Assembly (NCBI GenBank): GCA_951812775.1
Contig: OX638326.1
Coordinates: 1,686,335-1,750,334, forward strand
Length of the DNA: 64,000 nucleotides
Direction: 5' to 3'
From: an uncultured Alphaproteobacteria bacterium
Lineage (GTDB): Bacteria > Pseudomonadota > Alphaproteobacteria > MPNO01 > UBA2964
The number at the start of each line of letters is the position of its first letter. The stretch's first letter is position 1. The notes beneath the pieces were generated by a model. The model worked only from the letters and a program-made list of their open reading frames with translations, was not told the origin of the DNA and did not search any database. This document shows positions 1 through 8,443 of the stretch, in pieces. The translations under genes and the position numbers were made by a program.

Positions 1-89
1 ACATCGATCAGTATTACGCTGACAAACGCAAGAACTTCCCGCCGGATATAGAGCGAGACCCCAACCGGGAATACGTTTACAAGGTTTAG
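1..89 (+). CDS. 3' end of a gene cut by the window edge (unknown)
   Basis: An open frame enters from the left edge and stops at TAG 87-89, giving 28 C-terminal residues that end in EYVYKV. The tail is polar and rich in Tyr, Lys and Asp, with no recognisable motif. The stop lies 34 bases before the next ATG on the same strand, so it could be the upstream gene of an operon with the amidohydrolase. The family cannot be assigned from this fragment. Confidence 0.45.
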   Translation, partial: IDQYYADKRKNFPPDIERDPNREYVYKV

Positions 90-123
90 TCAAAGACCTT
101 TCTCAATATCGTTGCGGTCCGCT

Positions 124-1650
124 ATGCCAGAAAACGCTCCCAATTCGTTATACTGTTTGTTCGGCGCTCAAATACTAACGTTTGATTCCGACAATACGAT
201 TTATGACCGTGGGGAAATTTGGTTTGAAGACGGCGACATAGTCGCTGTCTGTGATACCGGCGGGTTTTCACCTCCGGCAGAAAAACCGGTGATACGCCAG
301 GATGTGTCAGGCAAGATAATCGCACCGGGGTTTATCAATGCCCACACCCATTCCTACAGTGCCATACTCAAGGGTACGATCGAAAAGGACCCGTTGGACA
401 TCTATATGTTGAGCGTCATTGCATCTGGTGCCGCAATGACTCCTCGCGAAACCTATGTCAGTGCGCAACTCAATGCATTGTCCATGCTGAAGTTGGGCAT
501 CACATCTGTAATCGATCATTACACTGAACGCCCCGCCCTCACCGCGGACGGACTCGATGCTGTTTATGGCGGGTTCAACGACATCGGCATCCGGGCAACT
601 GTCGCAACAATGTTCTCTGACAAACCGTATATCGATTCTGTGCCAGTTGACCGCCAGCTACTGCCGCAAGACGTCATCGATCATTATGACGCACAGGCGC
701 GCCCTTCCGCCCAAAACTATTTCGACCTTATGGAGACAGCACTTCGCCAATACGGCGAGGAAACCAACCGTATCCACATCATTCTCGGTGTAGCCGGTCC
801 GCAACGATGCTCAGATGAACTCATCGAAATGACCGGCGACTTCCAGAGGACGCACAATATCGGCCTACACACCCATATGTTGGAGACCAAGACCCAGGCC
901 GTCATGCGCAACCCTGAAAAAGGCAGTTTCGTTCGCCGAATGGTCGAGCTCGGGAGCCTCAATGATAAATCCTCGCTGGTTCATTTTATCTGGGGTCAGG
1001 AGGACGATATTGCTGCTGCAAAAGAAGCCGGAGCAACAATCGTTCATTGTCCGCAATCAAACACCATGCTGGGTGCCGGCATTTGTCCGATATTGAGACT
1101 ACGTGACCATGGCATTCCCATCTCCTACGGGACAGATGGTTCCAATTGCGGGCCAGCCAGTTATTTGGAAACTTTGCGCCTCGGCGCACATCTCATGCGG
1201 TTAACTGAACCTGATTTCGAAAAATGGCCAGACGCCAAAGACATCCTCCGGGAGAGCTTTCAGTCAGGTGCGCGCACAATGGGCAATGCCGGAAGGATCG
1301 GTTCTCTGGAAGCCGGTATGCGTGCCGACTTTGCCGTCATGAAACCCGTTGATCACTGGCATCGCCTGATGGGTGACCCCATTCTGCATCTGTTTTATTA
1401 CGAGACTGGTGAATCAGTAGAAGGTGTATGGGTCGATGGCGTGGAAACCGTCAGGGACGGCAAAGTGACATCGCTTGATGAAGAAGCACTGCTCACAGAG
1501 GCAGAAGAGATTGTTATTCACCGCCGCGAAAATTTGCCGTGCGGTGTCGCCGACGCTGTTGCGGCGCAATATCCTGCCTTCCGTGACATGATTCTCAAAA
1601 CACTGGCAAAGCCTGAACCAGATATGGATCGCCGTGTGAACCTGCGTTAA
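124..1650 (+). CDS. Metal-dependent amidohydrolase (cytosine/guanine deaminase-like superfamily)
   Basis: A 508-residue enzyme of the amidohydrolase superfamily, TRZ/ATZ (aminohydrolase) branch; these are cytosolic enzymes that deaminate or dechlorinate N-heterocycles and related amines. Seen in sequence: the N-terminal metal motif NAHTHSYSAILKG (the HxH pair), a central GLHTHMLET segment with a further metal His, and a C-terminal YGTDGSNCG segment carrying the metal Asp. The frame opens at a TTG at 112, but ATG 124 fits the family better; there is no strong Shine-Dalgarno sequence. It ends convergently, overlapping the nucleotidyltransferase stop by four bases. The substrate is not predictable; guanine deaminase, S-adenosylhomocysteine deaminase or a hydantoin/triazine hydrolase are all possible. 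Confidence 0.85.
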   Translation: MPENAPNSLYCLFGAQILTFDSDNTIYDRGEIWFEDGDIVAVCDTGGFSPPAEKPVIRQDVSGKIIAPGFINAHTHSYSAILKGTIEKDPLDIYMLSVIASGAAMTPRETYVSAQLNALSMLKLGITSVIDHYTERPALTADGLDAVYGGFNDIGIRATVATMFSDKPYIDSVPVDRQLLPQDVIDHYDAQARPSAQNYFDLMETALRQYGEETNRIHIILGVAGPQRCSDELIEMTGDFQRTHNIGLHTHMLETKTQAVMRNPEKGSFVRRMVELGSLNDKSSLVHFIWGQEDDIAAAKEAGATIVHCPQSNTMLGAGICPILRLRDHGIPISYGTDGSNCGPASYLETLRLGAHLMRLTEPDFEKWPDAKDILRESFQSGARTMGNAGRIGSLEAGMRADFAVMKPVDHWHRLMGDPILHLFYYETGESVEGVWVDGVETVRDGKVTSLDEEALLTEAEEIVIHRRENLPCGVADAVAAQYPAFRDMILKTLAKPEPDMDRRVNLR

Positions 1651-2393
1651 GCCGGTAGTGCGGGTAAAATTTCTTTTTCCGCGCGCTCAATATCCTCCGG
1701 GAAATCGATCTCGATCCACGGCAAGCCCGTAATATCAACGCCGACAGCAGGTCCCCCAGCACCGTTCAGGAGAAGGTCTCGCACAGCATCTTCATAGGGT
1801 GCATGAACGTCGCCGCCCACAGCATATTTCCTAGCCTGATCAGCAACTGCGGCAGCAAATTCACCTGTCATACGAATAAACCCAACCCATTCTCCTACCG
1901 TGTCATAGGAGACTTTGTCCGGCACTTTGCGAAACTCGACGGGACGACTTTCTTGGAGCATAAATTTTACAGGTTCATCCCCTGCCTCAAATTCTCGATT
2001 ATAGGGAAAGCTAGTCATACCGCTTGGCGCGATCATCCGGTCAAGGATCGTGGGGTCATACAAAACATCTGCGTCCATAAACAAGACGTCATCGCCCTCT
2101 TTCAGGAGATCACGGGCGGTCCACATTGAGACGACGCTCCCCTCCCGAAAACGCGGATTGTGAAAGAGCCGAACTCTATCAGCCGCTCCTATAATATCGA
2201 TTTCGGCTTTGATCTCTTCTTCATGATAGCCAAGCACCAAGCCAATTTCGTCAACACCAACGGACACAAGGTTTTCAATATGTCTCGCCATCAGACTCTT
2301 GCCTGCGAACCGCAGGAGTGACTTAGGGCTGGCCTTGTCATCACCGCCAAACAATCGCGCCCCAACACCGGCTGCTAGAATCAACGCCTTCAT
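1647..2393 (-). CDS. Sugar-phosphate/alcohol-phosphate nucleotidyltransferase (NTP transferase fold)
   Basis: A 248-residue nucleotidyltransferase that would transfer NMP from an NTP to a phosphorylated sugar or amino-alcohol. The N-terminal signature ALILAAGVGARLFGG is the glycine-rich NTP loop; here it is followed by GDDKASPKSLLRFAGKS, which holds the family's catalytic Lys. The metal-binding Asp pair is in FMDADVLYD at about residues 105-113. Length suits the short phosphocholine cytidylyltransferase/LicC-like branch. It lies 25 bases downstream of hpnA on the same strand and is probably cotranscribed, so a role in decorating the hopanoid side chain or another lipid headgroup is an inference from context. 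Confidence 0.8.
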   Translation of the reverse strand: MKALILAAGVGARLFGGDDKASPKSLLRFAGKSLMARHIENLVSVGVDEIGLVLGYHEEEIKAEIDIIGAADRVRLFHNPRFREGSVVSMWTARDLLKEGDDVLFMDADVLYDPTILDRMIAPSGMTSFPYNREFEAGDEPVKFMLQESRPVEFRKVPDKVSYDTVGEWVGFIRMTGEFAAAVADQARKYAVGGDVHAPYEDAVRDLLLNGAGGPAVGVDITGLPWIEIDFPEDIERAEKEILPALPA

Positions 2394-2418
2394 CAGAAAA
2401 TTTCCTTAAACCAATAAA

Positions 2419-3411
2419 TTATTCCAGATACCCATGCTCACGAAACCAAAGCACGGCATCCGCGAATGCTTCCCTTACAGGGCGAGGGTAGTATCCCAAT
2501 TCTCTCTGCGCTTTCTCGGACGTGAAGTACATTTTTTTTCGCGCCATTCTTACCTCATCGACCGCGACCAGCGGCTTTTCGCCGCCAGACAACCTTGTGA
2601 GCGCTTCTGCGATATAAGCTATCGGCATCACCACATTGTGCGGAATGCTAATCCGAGGAGGTTTCCGTCCAACGAGCTCTGATATCTCCCGCAAAATTTC
2701 CGCGAGCGGCAAATTTTCACCGCCAAGAATATACCGTTCGCCGATCTTCCCTTTTCGCCATGCAAGGAGATGCCCCTCGGCAACGTCATCGACATGGACC
2801 ACATTCAACCCCGTATCGACAAAGGCTGGCATTCGGCCTGCTGCTGCATCGGCAATTAACTCGCCAGTTCGCGTCGGCTTGATATCGCGCGGCCCTACAG
2901 GTGCCGATGGATTTACAATGACGACCGGCGCTTTTTTTTGCGCAACAAGGTCATGCACTGCTTCTTCAGCCAAAAATTTTGATCGCTTATATACGCCGAT
3001 CATATCGTCCAAAGAGGACGGAGTCGTTTCATCTGTGGGCGTACCGTCCTTATTGATGCCGAGCGCGGCGACGCTTGATGTATAAACGATCCGCTCAACC
3101 CCCGCATCCATTGCCGCCACAATCAAGGCTTTTGAGCCTTCAATGTTGGTGTGCATCATTTCATCAGGGTGCCGCGTCCATAATCGGTAGTCAGCCGCCA
3201 CATGAAAAACCGCGGAACATTCCTTAACCGCAGGGGCGAGCGTTTCAGGTGCTGTTAAATCTCCAATAGATAACTGTACATCAAGACCATCGATATTTTG
3301 GCGATTACTGTTCGAACGCGCTAAAACACGGACGGCTTCGCCTGCGGCGAGGAGCTTTCGCACAACAGCCGATCCAACGAACCCGGTCGCCCCTGTTACA
3401 AGTACTGTCAT
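2419..3411 (-). CDS. hpnA: Hopanoid-associated NAD(P)-dependent sugar epimerase HpnA
   Basis: A 330-residue extended short-chain dehydrogenase matching the HpnA group found in hopanoid clusters. The Rossmann motif TGATGFVGSAVV is at residues 7-18, and the catalytic YKRSK (YxxxK) is preceded by the Ser-rich YTSSVAALG strand. The bacterial HpnA family is consistently linked to hopanoid loci, but its exact substrate is not established; a sugar or side-chain carbonyl step is usually proposed. It is divergent from hpnH across a 194-base gap that should hold both promoters, and it precedes the nucleotidyltransferase. Confidence 0.9.
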   Translation of the reverse strand: MTVLVTGATGFVGSAVVRKLLAAGEAVRVLARSNSNRQNIDGLDVQLSIGDLTAPETLAPAVKECSAVFHVAADYRLWTRHPDEMMHTNIEGSKALIVAAMDAGVERIVYTSSVAALGINKDGTPTDETTPSSLDDMIGVYKRSKFLAEEAVHDLVAQKKAPVVIVNPSAPVGPRDIKPTRTGELIADAAAGRMPAFVDTGLNVVHVDDVAEGHLLAWRKGKIGERYILGGENLPLAEILREISELVGRKPPRISIPHNVVMPIAYIAEALTRLSGGEKPLVAVDEVRMARKKMYFTSEKAQRELGYYPRPVREAFADAVLWFREHGYLE

Positions 3412-3605
3412 GGTTGCAAAGATAGGGCCACGGAACGTTTGACGCCACCGCCTCTAACTAACATTTCAAAAGATAAGCGACGGCAGGGGTTTCCTTCACC
3501 GCGCCCAATGCTTACATGTCTCTAACAATCTGCCATCTGATATATCGATTCTTGCTGCTCCGTGGCGAAGCGACTAGTTTGGCATCAGAAAACTGAGAGG
3601 ACATC

Positions 3606-4742
3606 GTGGGCGTACCCCTGATCCAACAAATTCGTGTCGGCAGCTATATCATGCGCCAGCGCTTTGCCCGTAATAACCGCTACCCCCTCGTGCTGATGCT
3701 CGAGCCGTTATTTCGGTGCAACCTCGCTTGCGTCGGCTGCGGTAAAATCGACTACGAAGACGATATTTTGAACAAGCGTCTTTCTGTCGAAGACTGCCTT
3801 CAGGCCGTCGACGAATGTGGCGCGCCAATCGTTTCTATTCCCGGTGGCGAACCGCTCTTGCACCACGGGATTGAAGAAATCGTCAATGGCATTATTGAGC
3901 GCAAAAAATTCGTTTACCTTTGCACGAATGCATTACTCTTCGAAAAACGCCTAGATCGTTTTAAACCAACACCCTATCTGACCTTTTCGGTCCACATGGA
4001 TGGCATGCATGAGCATCACGATCGCGTGGTCAATCAGGAAGGCACTTTCGATCGTGCGGTATCCGCGATCAAAGCCGCCAAAGCGCGTGGCTTCCGGGTG
4101 AATGTCAACTGTACCCTGTTTGACCAGATTACAGCGGCGGAAGCAGCAGAGTTCTTCGACTTCTCAATGAACGAGTTAAAAGTCGAAGGTATAACGCTCT
4201 CGCCGGGCTATGCATATGAGCGCGCGCCCGATCAGGAACATTTTCTGAATCGTAAGAAAACCAAGGAACTATTTCGCGATATCTTCCGGATCGGCAATCT
4301 CAAACGGTGGCGCTTTAGCCAATCGACCTTGTTTATGGATTTTCTGGCCGGCAACCAGGAATATCACTGCACGCCCTGGGGCAATCCGACCCGGAATATT
4401 TTTGGATGGCAAAAACCCTGCTACCTATTGGCAGAGGGCTATACCCAAAGTTTTAAAGCGCTTATGGAAGAAACAGATTGGGACTCCTACGGCACTGGCA
4501 AATATGAAAAATGCGCCAACTGCATGGTCCATTGTGGCTATGAAGCCACGGCTGTCGCAGACACTGTGGCCCACCCGATCAAAGCGTTAAAAACATTTTT
4601 GGGTGGGATTGAAACGGAAAAGCCGATGGCACCAGAAATTAATCTGGAAAACCAGCGCCCCGCCCAGTACGTCTTTGAGGATGTCGTTAAAACGATGTCA
4701 GAACGTGCGGCAGAGGCTGAGAATCGGAGCGACGCGGCGTAA
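3606..4742 (+). CDS. hpnH: Adenosyl-hopene transferase HpnH (radical SAM)
   Basis: HpnH adds the 5'-deoxyadenosyl radical from S-adenosylmethionine to diploptene, giving adenosylhopane, the first step in making C35 hopanoids. The 378-residue protein carries the radical-SAM cluster motif CNLACVGC (Cys38, Cys42, Cys45) and the SAM-binding SIPGGEPLLH segment. A C-terminal cysteine cluster (CANCMVHCGYE) may bind auxiliary metal or be structural. The start is GTG 3606, preceded by GAGAGG at 3594-3600 with five bases spacing. It is transcribed against hpnG, and its coding end overlaps the hpnG 3' end by 45 bases. An intrinsic terminator follows at 4783-4809. Confidence 0.95.
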   Translation: MGVPLIQQIRVGSYIMRQRFARNNRYPLVLMLEPLFRCNLACVGCGKIDYEDDILNKRLSVEDCLQAVDECGAPIVSIPGGEPLLHHGIEEIVNGIIERKKFVYLCTNALLFEKRLDRFKPTPYLTFSVHMDGMHEHHDRVVNQEGTFDRAVSAIKAAKARGFRVNVNCTLFDQITAAEAAEFFDFSMNELKVEGITLSPGYAYERAPDQEHFLNRKKTKELFRDIFRIGNLKRWRFSQSTLFMDFLAGNQEYHCTPWGNPTRNIFGWQKPCYLLAEGYTQSFKALMEETDWDSYGTGKYEKCANCMVHCGYEATAVADTVAHPIKALKTFLGGIETEKPMAPEINLENQRPAQYVFEDVVKTMSERAAEAENRSDAA

Positions 4743-5384
4743 AGTCTCAAAACCCAGCCCGCTCAATTTTCTTAGTTTCAACAACCCGGCGATCTCCGCT
4801 GGGTTTTTTAACAACGCACAGGTGAGCGAAAGAATTTGGACGCTCCCATCGGGCGCGAGTGCCTGACTGGCTGTGCGCGGAATATCATCTGAAGCCGTAT
4901 CTGCCACCACCCGTAAAGCAATAAATGGAATCACCTCCAAAGAGGCGGCGCGAATCACAGCGTGACTTTCCATATCAACGCTTAAGGCGCCAGTTCCGTC
5001 AAAAAGAGTGCGCTTGGTTTCGGGCACGAAAGCTATCTGATCCAACCCTAGAATGCTTCCCTTTACAAAAGGGATACTATTTTCAGAGAGGATTTCGGCA
5101 ACCCCTTCGGTCCATATCCGGTCCGTTTGAAGCTTGGAACCGTCAGCGCAGATTACTTCATCTGCGACCACCAAGCTTCCTGAGGTCAGTGCAGGATCAA
5201 GCCCCCCCGCCAGCCCAAAACTTACGAGCCCCTCGCAGCCAGCGGCAACGCTAGTGCGCGCTGCGATATTCGCGCGTTCTGAGGATGCACCCGAGCACCG
5301 AACATCGAAATCCGTGGAAGGATTGCTGTGTTTTAAACAAGCAGCTTCGAGTTTGCTGCCAGTAATGATACCGATTTTGGCCAA
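4698..5384 (-). CDS. hpnG: Adenosylhopane nucleosidase/phosphorylase HpnG
   Basis: A 228-residue nucleoside phosphorylase-fold enzyme of the hopanoid-associated group; HpnG releases adenine from adenosylhopane to give ribosylhopane. Seen: N-terminal KIGIITGSK, the SFGLAGGLDP glycine loop near residues 55-64, and the conserved VDMESHAV segment, the usual ribose/nucleoside-binding MES motif. The start must be TTG 5384, because it comes directly after, and in the same frame as, the shc stop TGA (5387-5385). No Shine-Dalgarno sequence is visible upstream. Translation therefore depends on coupling to shc or on low-level readthrough. It converges on hpnH and overlaps its end. Confidence 0.88.
   Translation of the reverse strand: MAKIGIITGSKLEAACLKHSNPSTDFDVRCSGASSERANIAARTSVAAGCEGLVSFGLAGGLDPALTSGSLVVADEVICADGSKLQTDRIWTEGVAEILSENSIPFVKGSILGLDQIAFVPETKRTLFDGTGALSVDMESHAVIRAASLEVIPFIALRVVADTASDDIPRTASQALAPDGSVQILSLTCALLKNPAEIAGLLKLRKLSGLGFETLRRVAPILSLCRTF
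4783..4809 (+). terminator. Intrinsic terminator for hpnH, inside antisense hpnG
   Basis: The stem AACCCGGCG pairs with CGCTGGGTT (one G-U pair) around a five-base loop and is followed by a T run (4804-4809). It lies 41 bases after the hpnH stop, yet within the minus-strand hpnG coding sequence. Confidence 0.75.
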
Positions 5385-7337
5385 TCACATACCGTAGGCA
5401 GGAAATTGCGTGTTAGAGGATTTGAGATTCCTATATCGCGCCAGCGCCCAAAGTGGGAAATATGAGCTATACCCATGATAAAGAAGGTAAAAAACTTTTG
5501 GAAACCCAACCGCATTGTAGAGATCTTCATGCCATTTTCCGCCGTTGCGCGGTGCAGAAAGCAGCCAATCAATGCCTCGACGAACTTCGTCGCTATCAAC
5601 CTCACCCGCGGCCATAAGCGCCAATACAGCCCAAGCCGTTTGTGAGGCCGTCGACTCTATCTTCACCTCTTCACGGTCCGGCCAATAGCTGGAGCAATCC
5701 TCACCCCAGCCACCATCATCATGCTGAGCCGCCCGCAACCAGGTCACTGCTTTACGTATGTGTGGTGCGTTCATGTCTTCACCAGCGGCATTAAACGCAC
5801 AAAGGACCGACCAGGTTCCGTAAATATAGTTCGTGCCCCAACGGCCAAACCAGGAACCATCAGCTTCCTGCTCCTTACGGAGATAATCGAGCCCTTTCGC
5901 CATCACCGGGTGTGCTCGATCATAACCAAGTTGCGCCAGCATCGAGACACAACGGGCACTTACATCAGAAGTCGCGGGATCCAACAAGGCGCCGTGATCC
6001 GCAAAGGGGATGTGCTCAAGCCAGTAATATTCATTGTCAGCATCGAAAGCACCCCAGCCACCGCGTGACCCTTGCATGCCGACCACCCATTCCGCGCCAC
6101 GCGCCACCGATTCGCGAAGATCCAGATTGCCCGAACGATCAAGTGCGGTGACAACAGCAGCCGTATCATCAACATCGGGATAGTGATCATTTCGATACTG
6201 AAATGCCCATCCACCCGGCCGGACATTCTTGCGGTTTATTGACCAGTCGCCTTTGACGTCAAGAATCTGACACTCAGTTAGCCACTTGCTGGCACGGGTA
6301 ATAACGGGATCATCACCCGGATGTCCGGCTTCCAGCAAAGCGTGGGCTGCAAGAGCAGTATCCCAGACTGGCGACAGGCAGGGCTGGCAGTAGGCAATAT
6401 CGCCATCAACCACCAGCAGTTTTTCAATAGCCTTTCGGGCAGTGACATAAGTGGGGTCGCTCTTTGAGTAACCAAGCGCATCGAAAACCATCAGCGTATT
6501 GGCCATCGCTGGGAAAATCCCGCCCAGACCGTCTTCGCCGTTCAAACGCTCCATGATAAAGGCCATGGCCTTATCAATCGCACGCCTTTGAGCAAATTTT
6601 GGCATGTAGGGAACAAGATGACGCGCAATCTTGTCGACAAAAAGCATCACCTCACCAAGCCAATGTCCCGTTGGATTATGCAACCAGTTTTCCTCCTGGT
6701 CAGGTAGAATGACAAACAGTTCTTGCACACCGATTTCCGACGGATTGGTGGCCTTTGGTTTTAACGCCTGCAAGACCAGCAGCGGTACCATTACTGTACG
6801 GGACCAATAGGAGACCTTGTCCATAACGCTTAACGGGGGCCGACGCGGCGCCAGCAGAACCTCCACCCGAATAAGCGGACACGCCGTCCAGGGAACCTGT
6901 TCAAACAGGGCCAATGATATCCGTGTAAAAACGTTGCAACGTGCCGCCCCGCCATGTTCCAGAATGGCTTCGCGTGCCCGGACCATATGGGGCGCATCAA
7001 CATCATCGCCAGCAAGTTTCAAGGCATAATAAGCTTTCACGCTGGCACTCATATCAAGATCGCCGCCGTGATAGAGCGGCCAACCACCGTGAGAGCCTTG
7101 AATTTTTCTCAAGTAATTCGCTAGCTTTGCTTCGGTCTTGGGGTCGACTTCATCTACATAGTGATTGAGTAATATGTACTCGGCTGGAATCGTTGCATCA
7201 GCCTCTAGGTCGTAAACCCAATGACCATCGGCAGCTTGCTGATCCGCTATTGCCGACGCAACCTCTTCAATCGTTGAGTCAAGAATGGAACTTTCTGGAA
7301 CTTTCGTCCCCGATTCCGGAGTTACTGATTTTAACAT
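5385..7337 (-). CDS. shc: Squalene-hopene cyclase
   Basis: A 650-residue class II triterpene cyclase that protonates squalene and cyclises it to hopene/hopanol at the inner membrane. The catalytic acid motif DVDDTA is at residues 388-393, after the conserved GGWAFQY strand. QW-type repeats (QGSHGGW, QGSRGGWGAF, DGSWFGRWG, DDGGWGED) stabilise the alpha/alpha barrels. Length is typical of bacterial Shc. It is third in the minus-strand series hpnB-hpnD-shc-hpnG; a 207-base gap separates it from hpnD, so it may have its own promoter. Its TGA stop is followed immediately and in frame by the TTG of hpnG. Confidence 0.97.
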   Translation of the reverse strand: MLKSVTPESGTKVPESSILDSTIEEVASAIADQQAADGHWVYDLEADATIPAEYILLNHYVDEVDPKTEAKLANYLRKIQGSHGGWPLYHGGDLDMSASVKAYYALKLAGDDVDAPHMVRAREAILEHGGAARCNVFTRISLALFEQVPWTACPLIRVEVLLAPRRPPLSVMDKVSYWSRTVMVPLLVLQALKPKATNPSEIGVQELFVILPDQEENWLHNPTGHWLGEVMLFVDKIARHLVPYMPKFAQRRAIDKAMAFIMERLNGEDGLGGIFPAMANTLMVFDALGYSKSDPTYVTARKAIEKLLVVDGDIAYCQPCLSPVWDTALAAHALLEAGHPGDDPVITRASKWLTECQILDVKGDWSINRKNVRPGGWAFQYRNDHYPDVDDTAAVVTALDRSGNLDLRESVARGAEWVVGMQGSRGGWGAFDADNEYYWLEHIPFADHGALLDPATSDVSARCVSMLAQLGYDRAHPVMAKGLDYLRKEQEADGSWFGRWGTNYIYGTWSVLCAFNAAGEDMNAPHIRKAVTWLRAAQHDDGGWGEDCSSYWPDREEVKIESTASQTAWAVLALMAAGEVDSDEVRRGIDWLLSAPRNGGKWHEDLYNAVGFPKVFYLLYHGYSSYFPLWALARYRNLKSSNTQFPAYGM

Positions 7338-7544
7338 ATTCAGCCTAATTCACCTAAGTCCGTCCAACAGAACCCTGCCACGACGGTTGCCACCCTCGTT
7401 ACGCGACACAATACATTGCTGACATTACACAAAAACTAATTATCGCTGAGAATCAATAACAGATTCAACAACTTCTGCCGATGCTAAATGGGAACAAATT
7501 TGTGACCGGACAAGCTATTTAGACCAAAAACCCTCAACTATCCT

Positions 7545-8387
7545 TCATATGAGGGCATATCGCATCAAAAGCCAGAGCTTTTGTGCCTTACTCAAAGAAA
7601 CCGGCTCATCAAGCCGGGACCACCCCCTGACAACAAGCTTGTCGAGAATTCGGCGATAATTCTGCATCATCATGATTGCCGGTCGCATTGTTCGTCTGTC
7701 ACACGCTGCGAGCGCTCGCTCTGCATCTTGGTAACGCCGCCGGGCAATCGCCGCGAGTTCTTCACATATTTCCGGAAAGCGCGGGTGTCGAATGACCAAT
7801 TTCACTTCTGCGGGCGGGATGTCATAGGCCGACAACATATCATTCGGAACGTACAGCCGGTCAATTCCTGCATCTTCATCAAGGTCGCGAAGTATATTTG
7901 TTAGTTGGAGCGCCTGTCCCAATGACACAGCGACAGGTTCACCCAACTCATCCGCCACGCCGAAAACACGATTGGACAAACGCCCGACCGCACACGCCAC
8001 GCGATCACAATAATCTTCAAGAGCCTGGACCGTCGGCATCCTGACAGCAGCCGAAGAGTCGATTTCCATACCTTCAATAACAGCAAGGAAATCCTCTTTC
8101 CGCAAACCAAATTCTTCTACCGGATCAACCAACGCAAAAGTGACGGGAAACTGTGGGCGGCCTGCGAATAATCTTTCGATCTCAACGCGCCAATCCGCCA
8201 ACCGACTAAGTTTTTCGGACTGCTCTCCAGGATCATCTGCAATATCGTCCACCTCACGACAAAAGGCATAGACTGCATACATCGCGTCCCGTTTGTGAGA
8301 TGGCAACGTGCGCATCGCCCAGTAAAAGGAGGTCCCAGACTCCCGGACTATTGCAGTGACATGCTGAAGGGCTTGTTCGGTTTTCAT
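7545..8387 (-). CDS. hpnD: Presqualene diphosphate synthase HpnD
   Basis: HpnD condenses two farnesyl diphosphates to presqualene diphosphate, the first committed step to squalene in bacteria that use the HpnCDE route. The trans-isoprenyl diphosphate synthase motifs are visible: SSFYWAM-like SFYWAMRTLP, the first aspartate-rich motif REVDDIADD, and the second DLDEDAGIDR with its LTNILRD lead. The longer frame opens at GTG 8408, but ATG 8387 has a GCGGGGG ribosome site just upstream and gives 280 residues. The sequence fits HpnD rather than HpnC. The partners HpnC and HpnE are absent here and presumably lie elsewhere. Confidence 0.93.
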   Translation of the reverse strand: MKTEQALQHVTAIVRESGTSFYWAMRTLPSHKRDAMYAVYAFCREVDDIADDPGEQSEKLSRLADWRVEIERLFAGRPQFPVTFALVDPVEEFGLRKEDFLAVIEGMEIDSSAAVRMPTVQALEDYCDRVACAVGRLSNRVFGVADELGEPVAVSLGQALQLTNILRDLDEDAGIDRLYVPNDMLSAYDIPPAEVKLVIRHPRFPEICEELAAIARRRYQDAERALAACDRRTMRPAIMMMQNYRRILDKLVVRGWSRLDEPVSLSKAQKLWLLMRYALI

Positions 8388-8443
8388 ATCCCCCGCAGCA
8401 TAAAACACATCCTAGGCAAACGTCACGCACCGGTCTCTTAACG

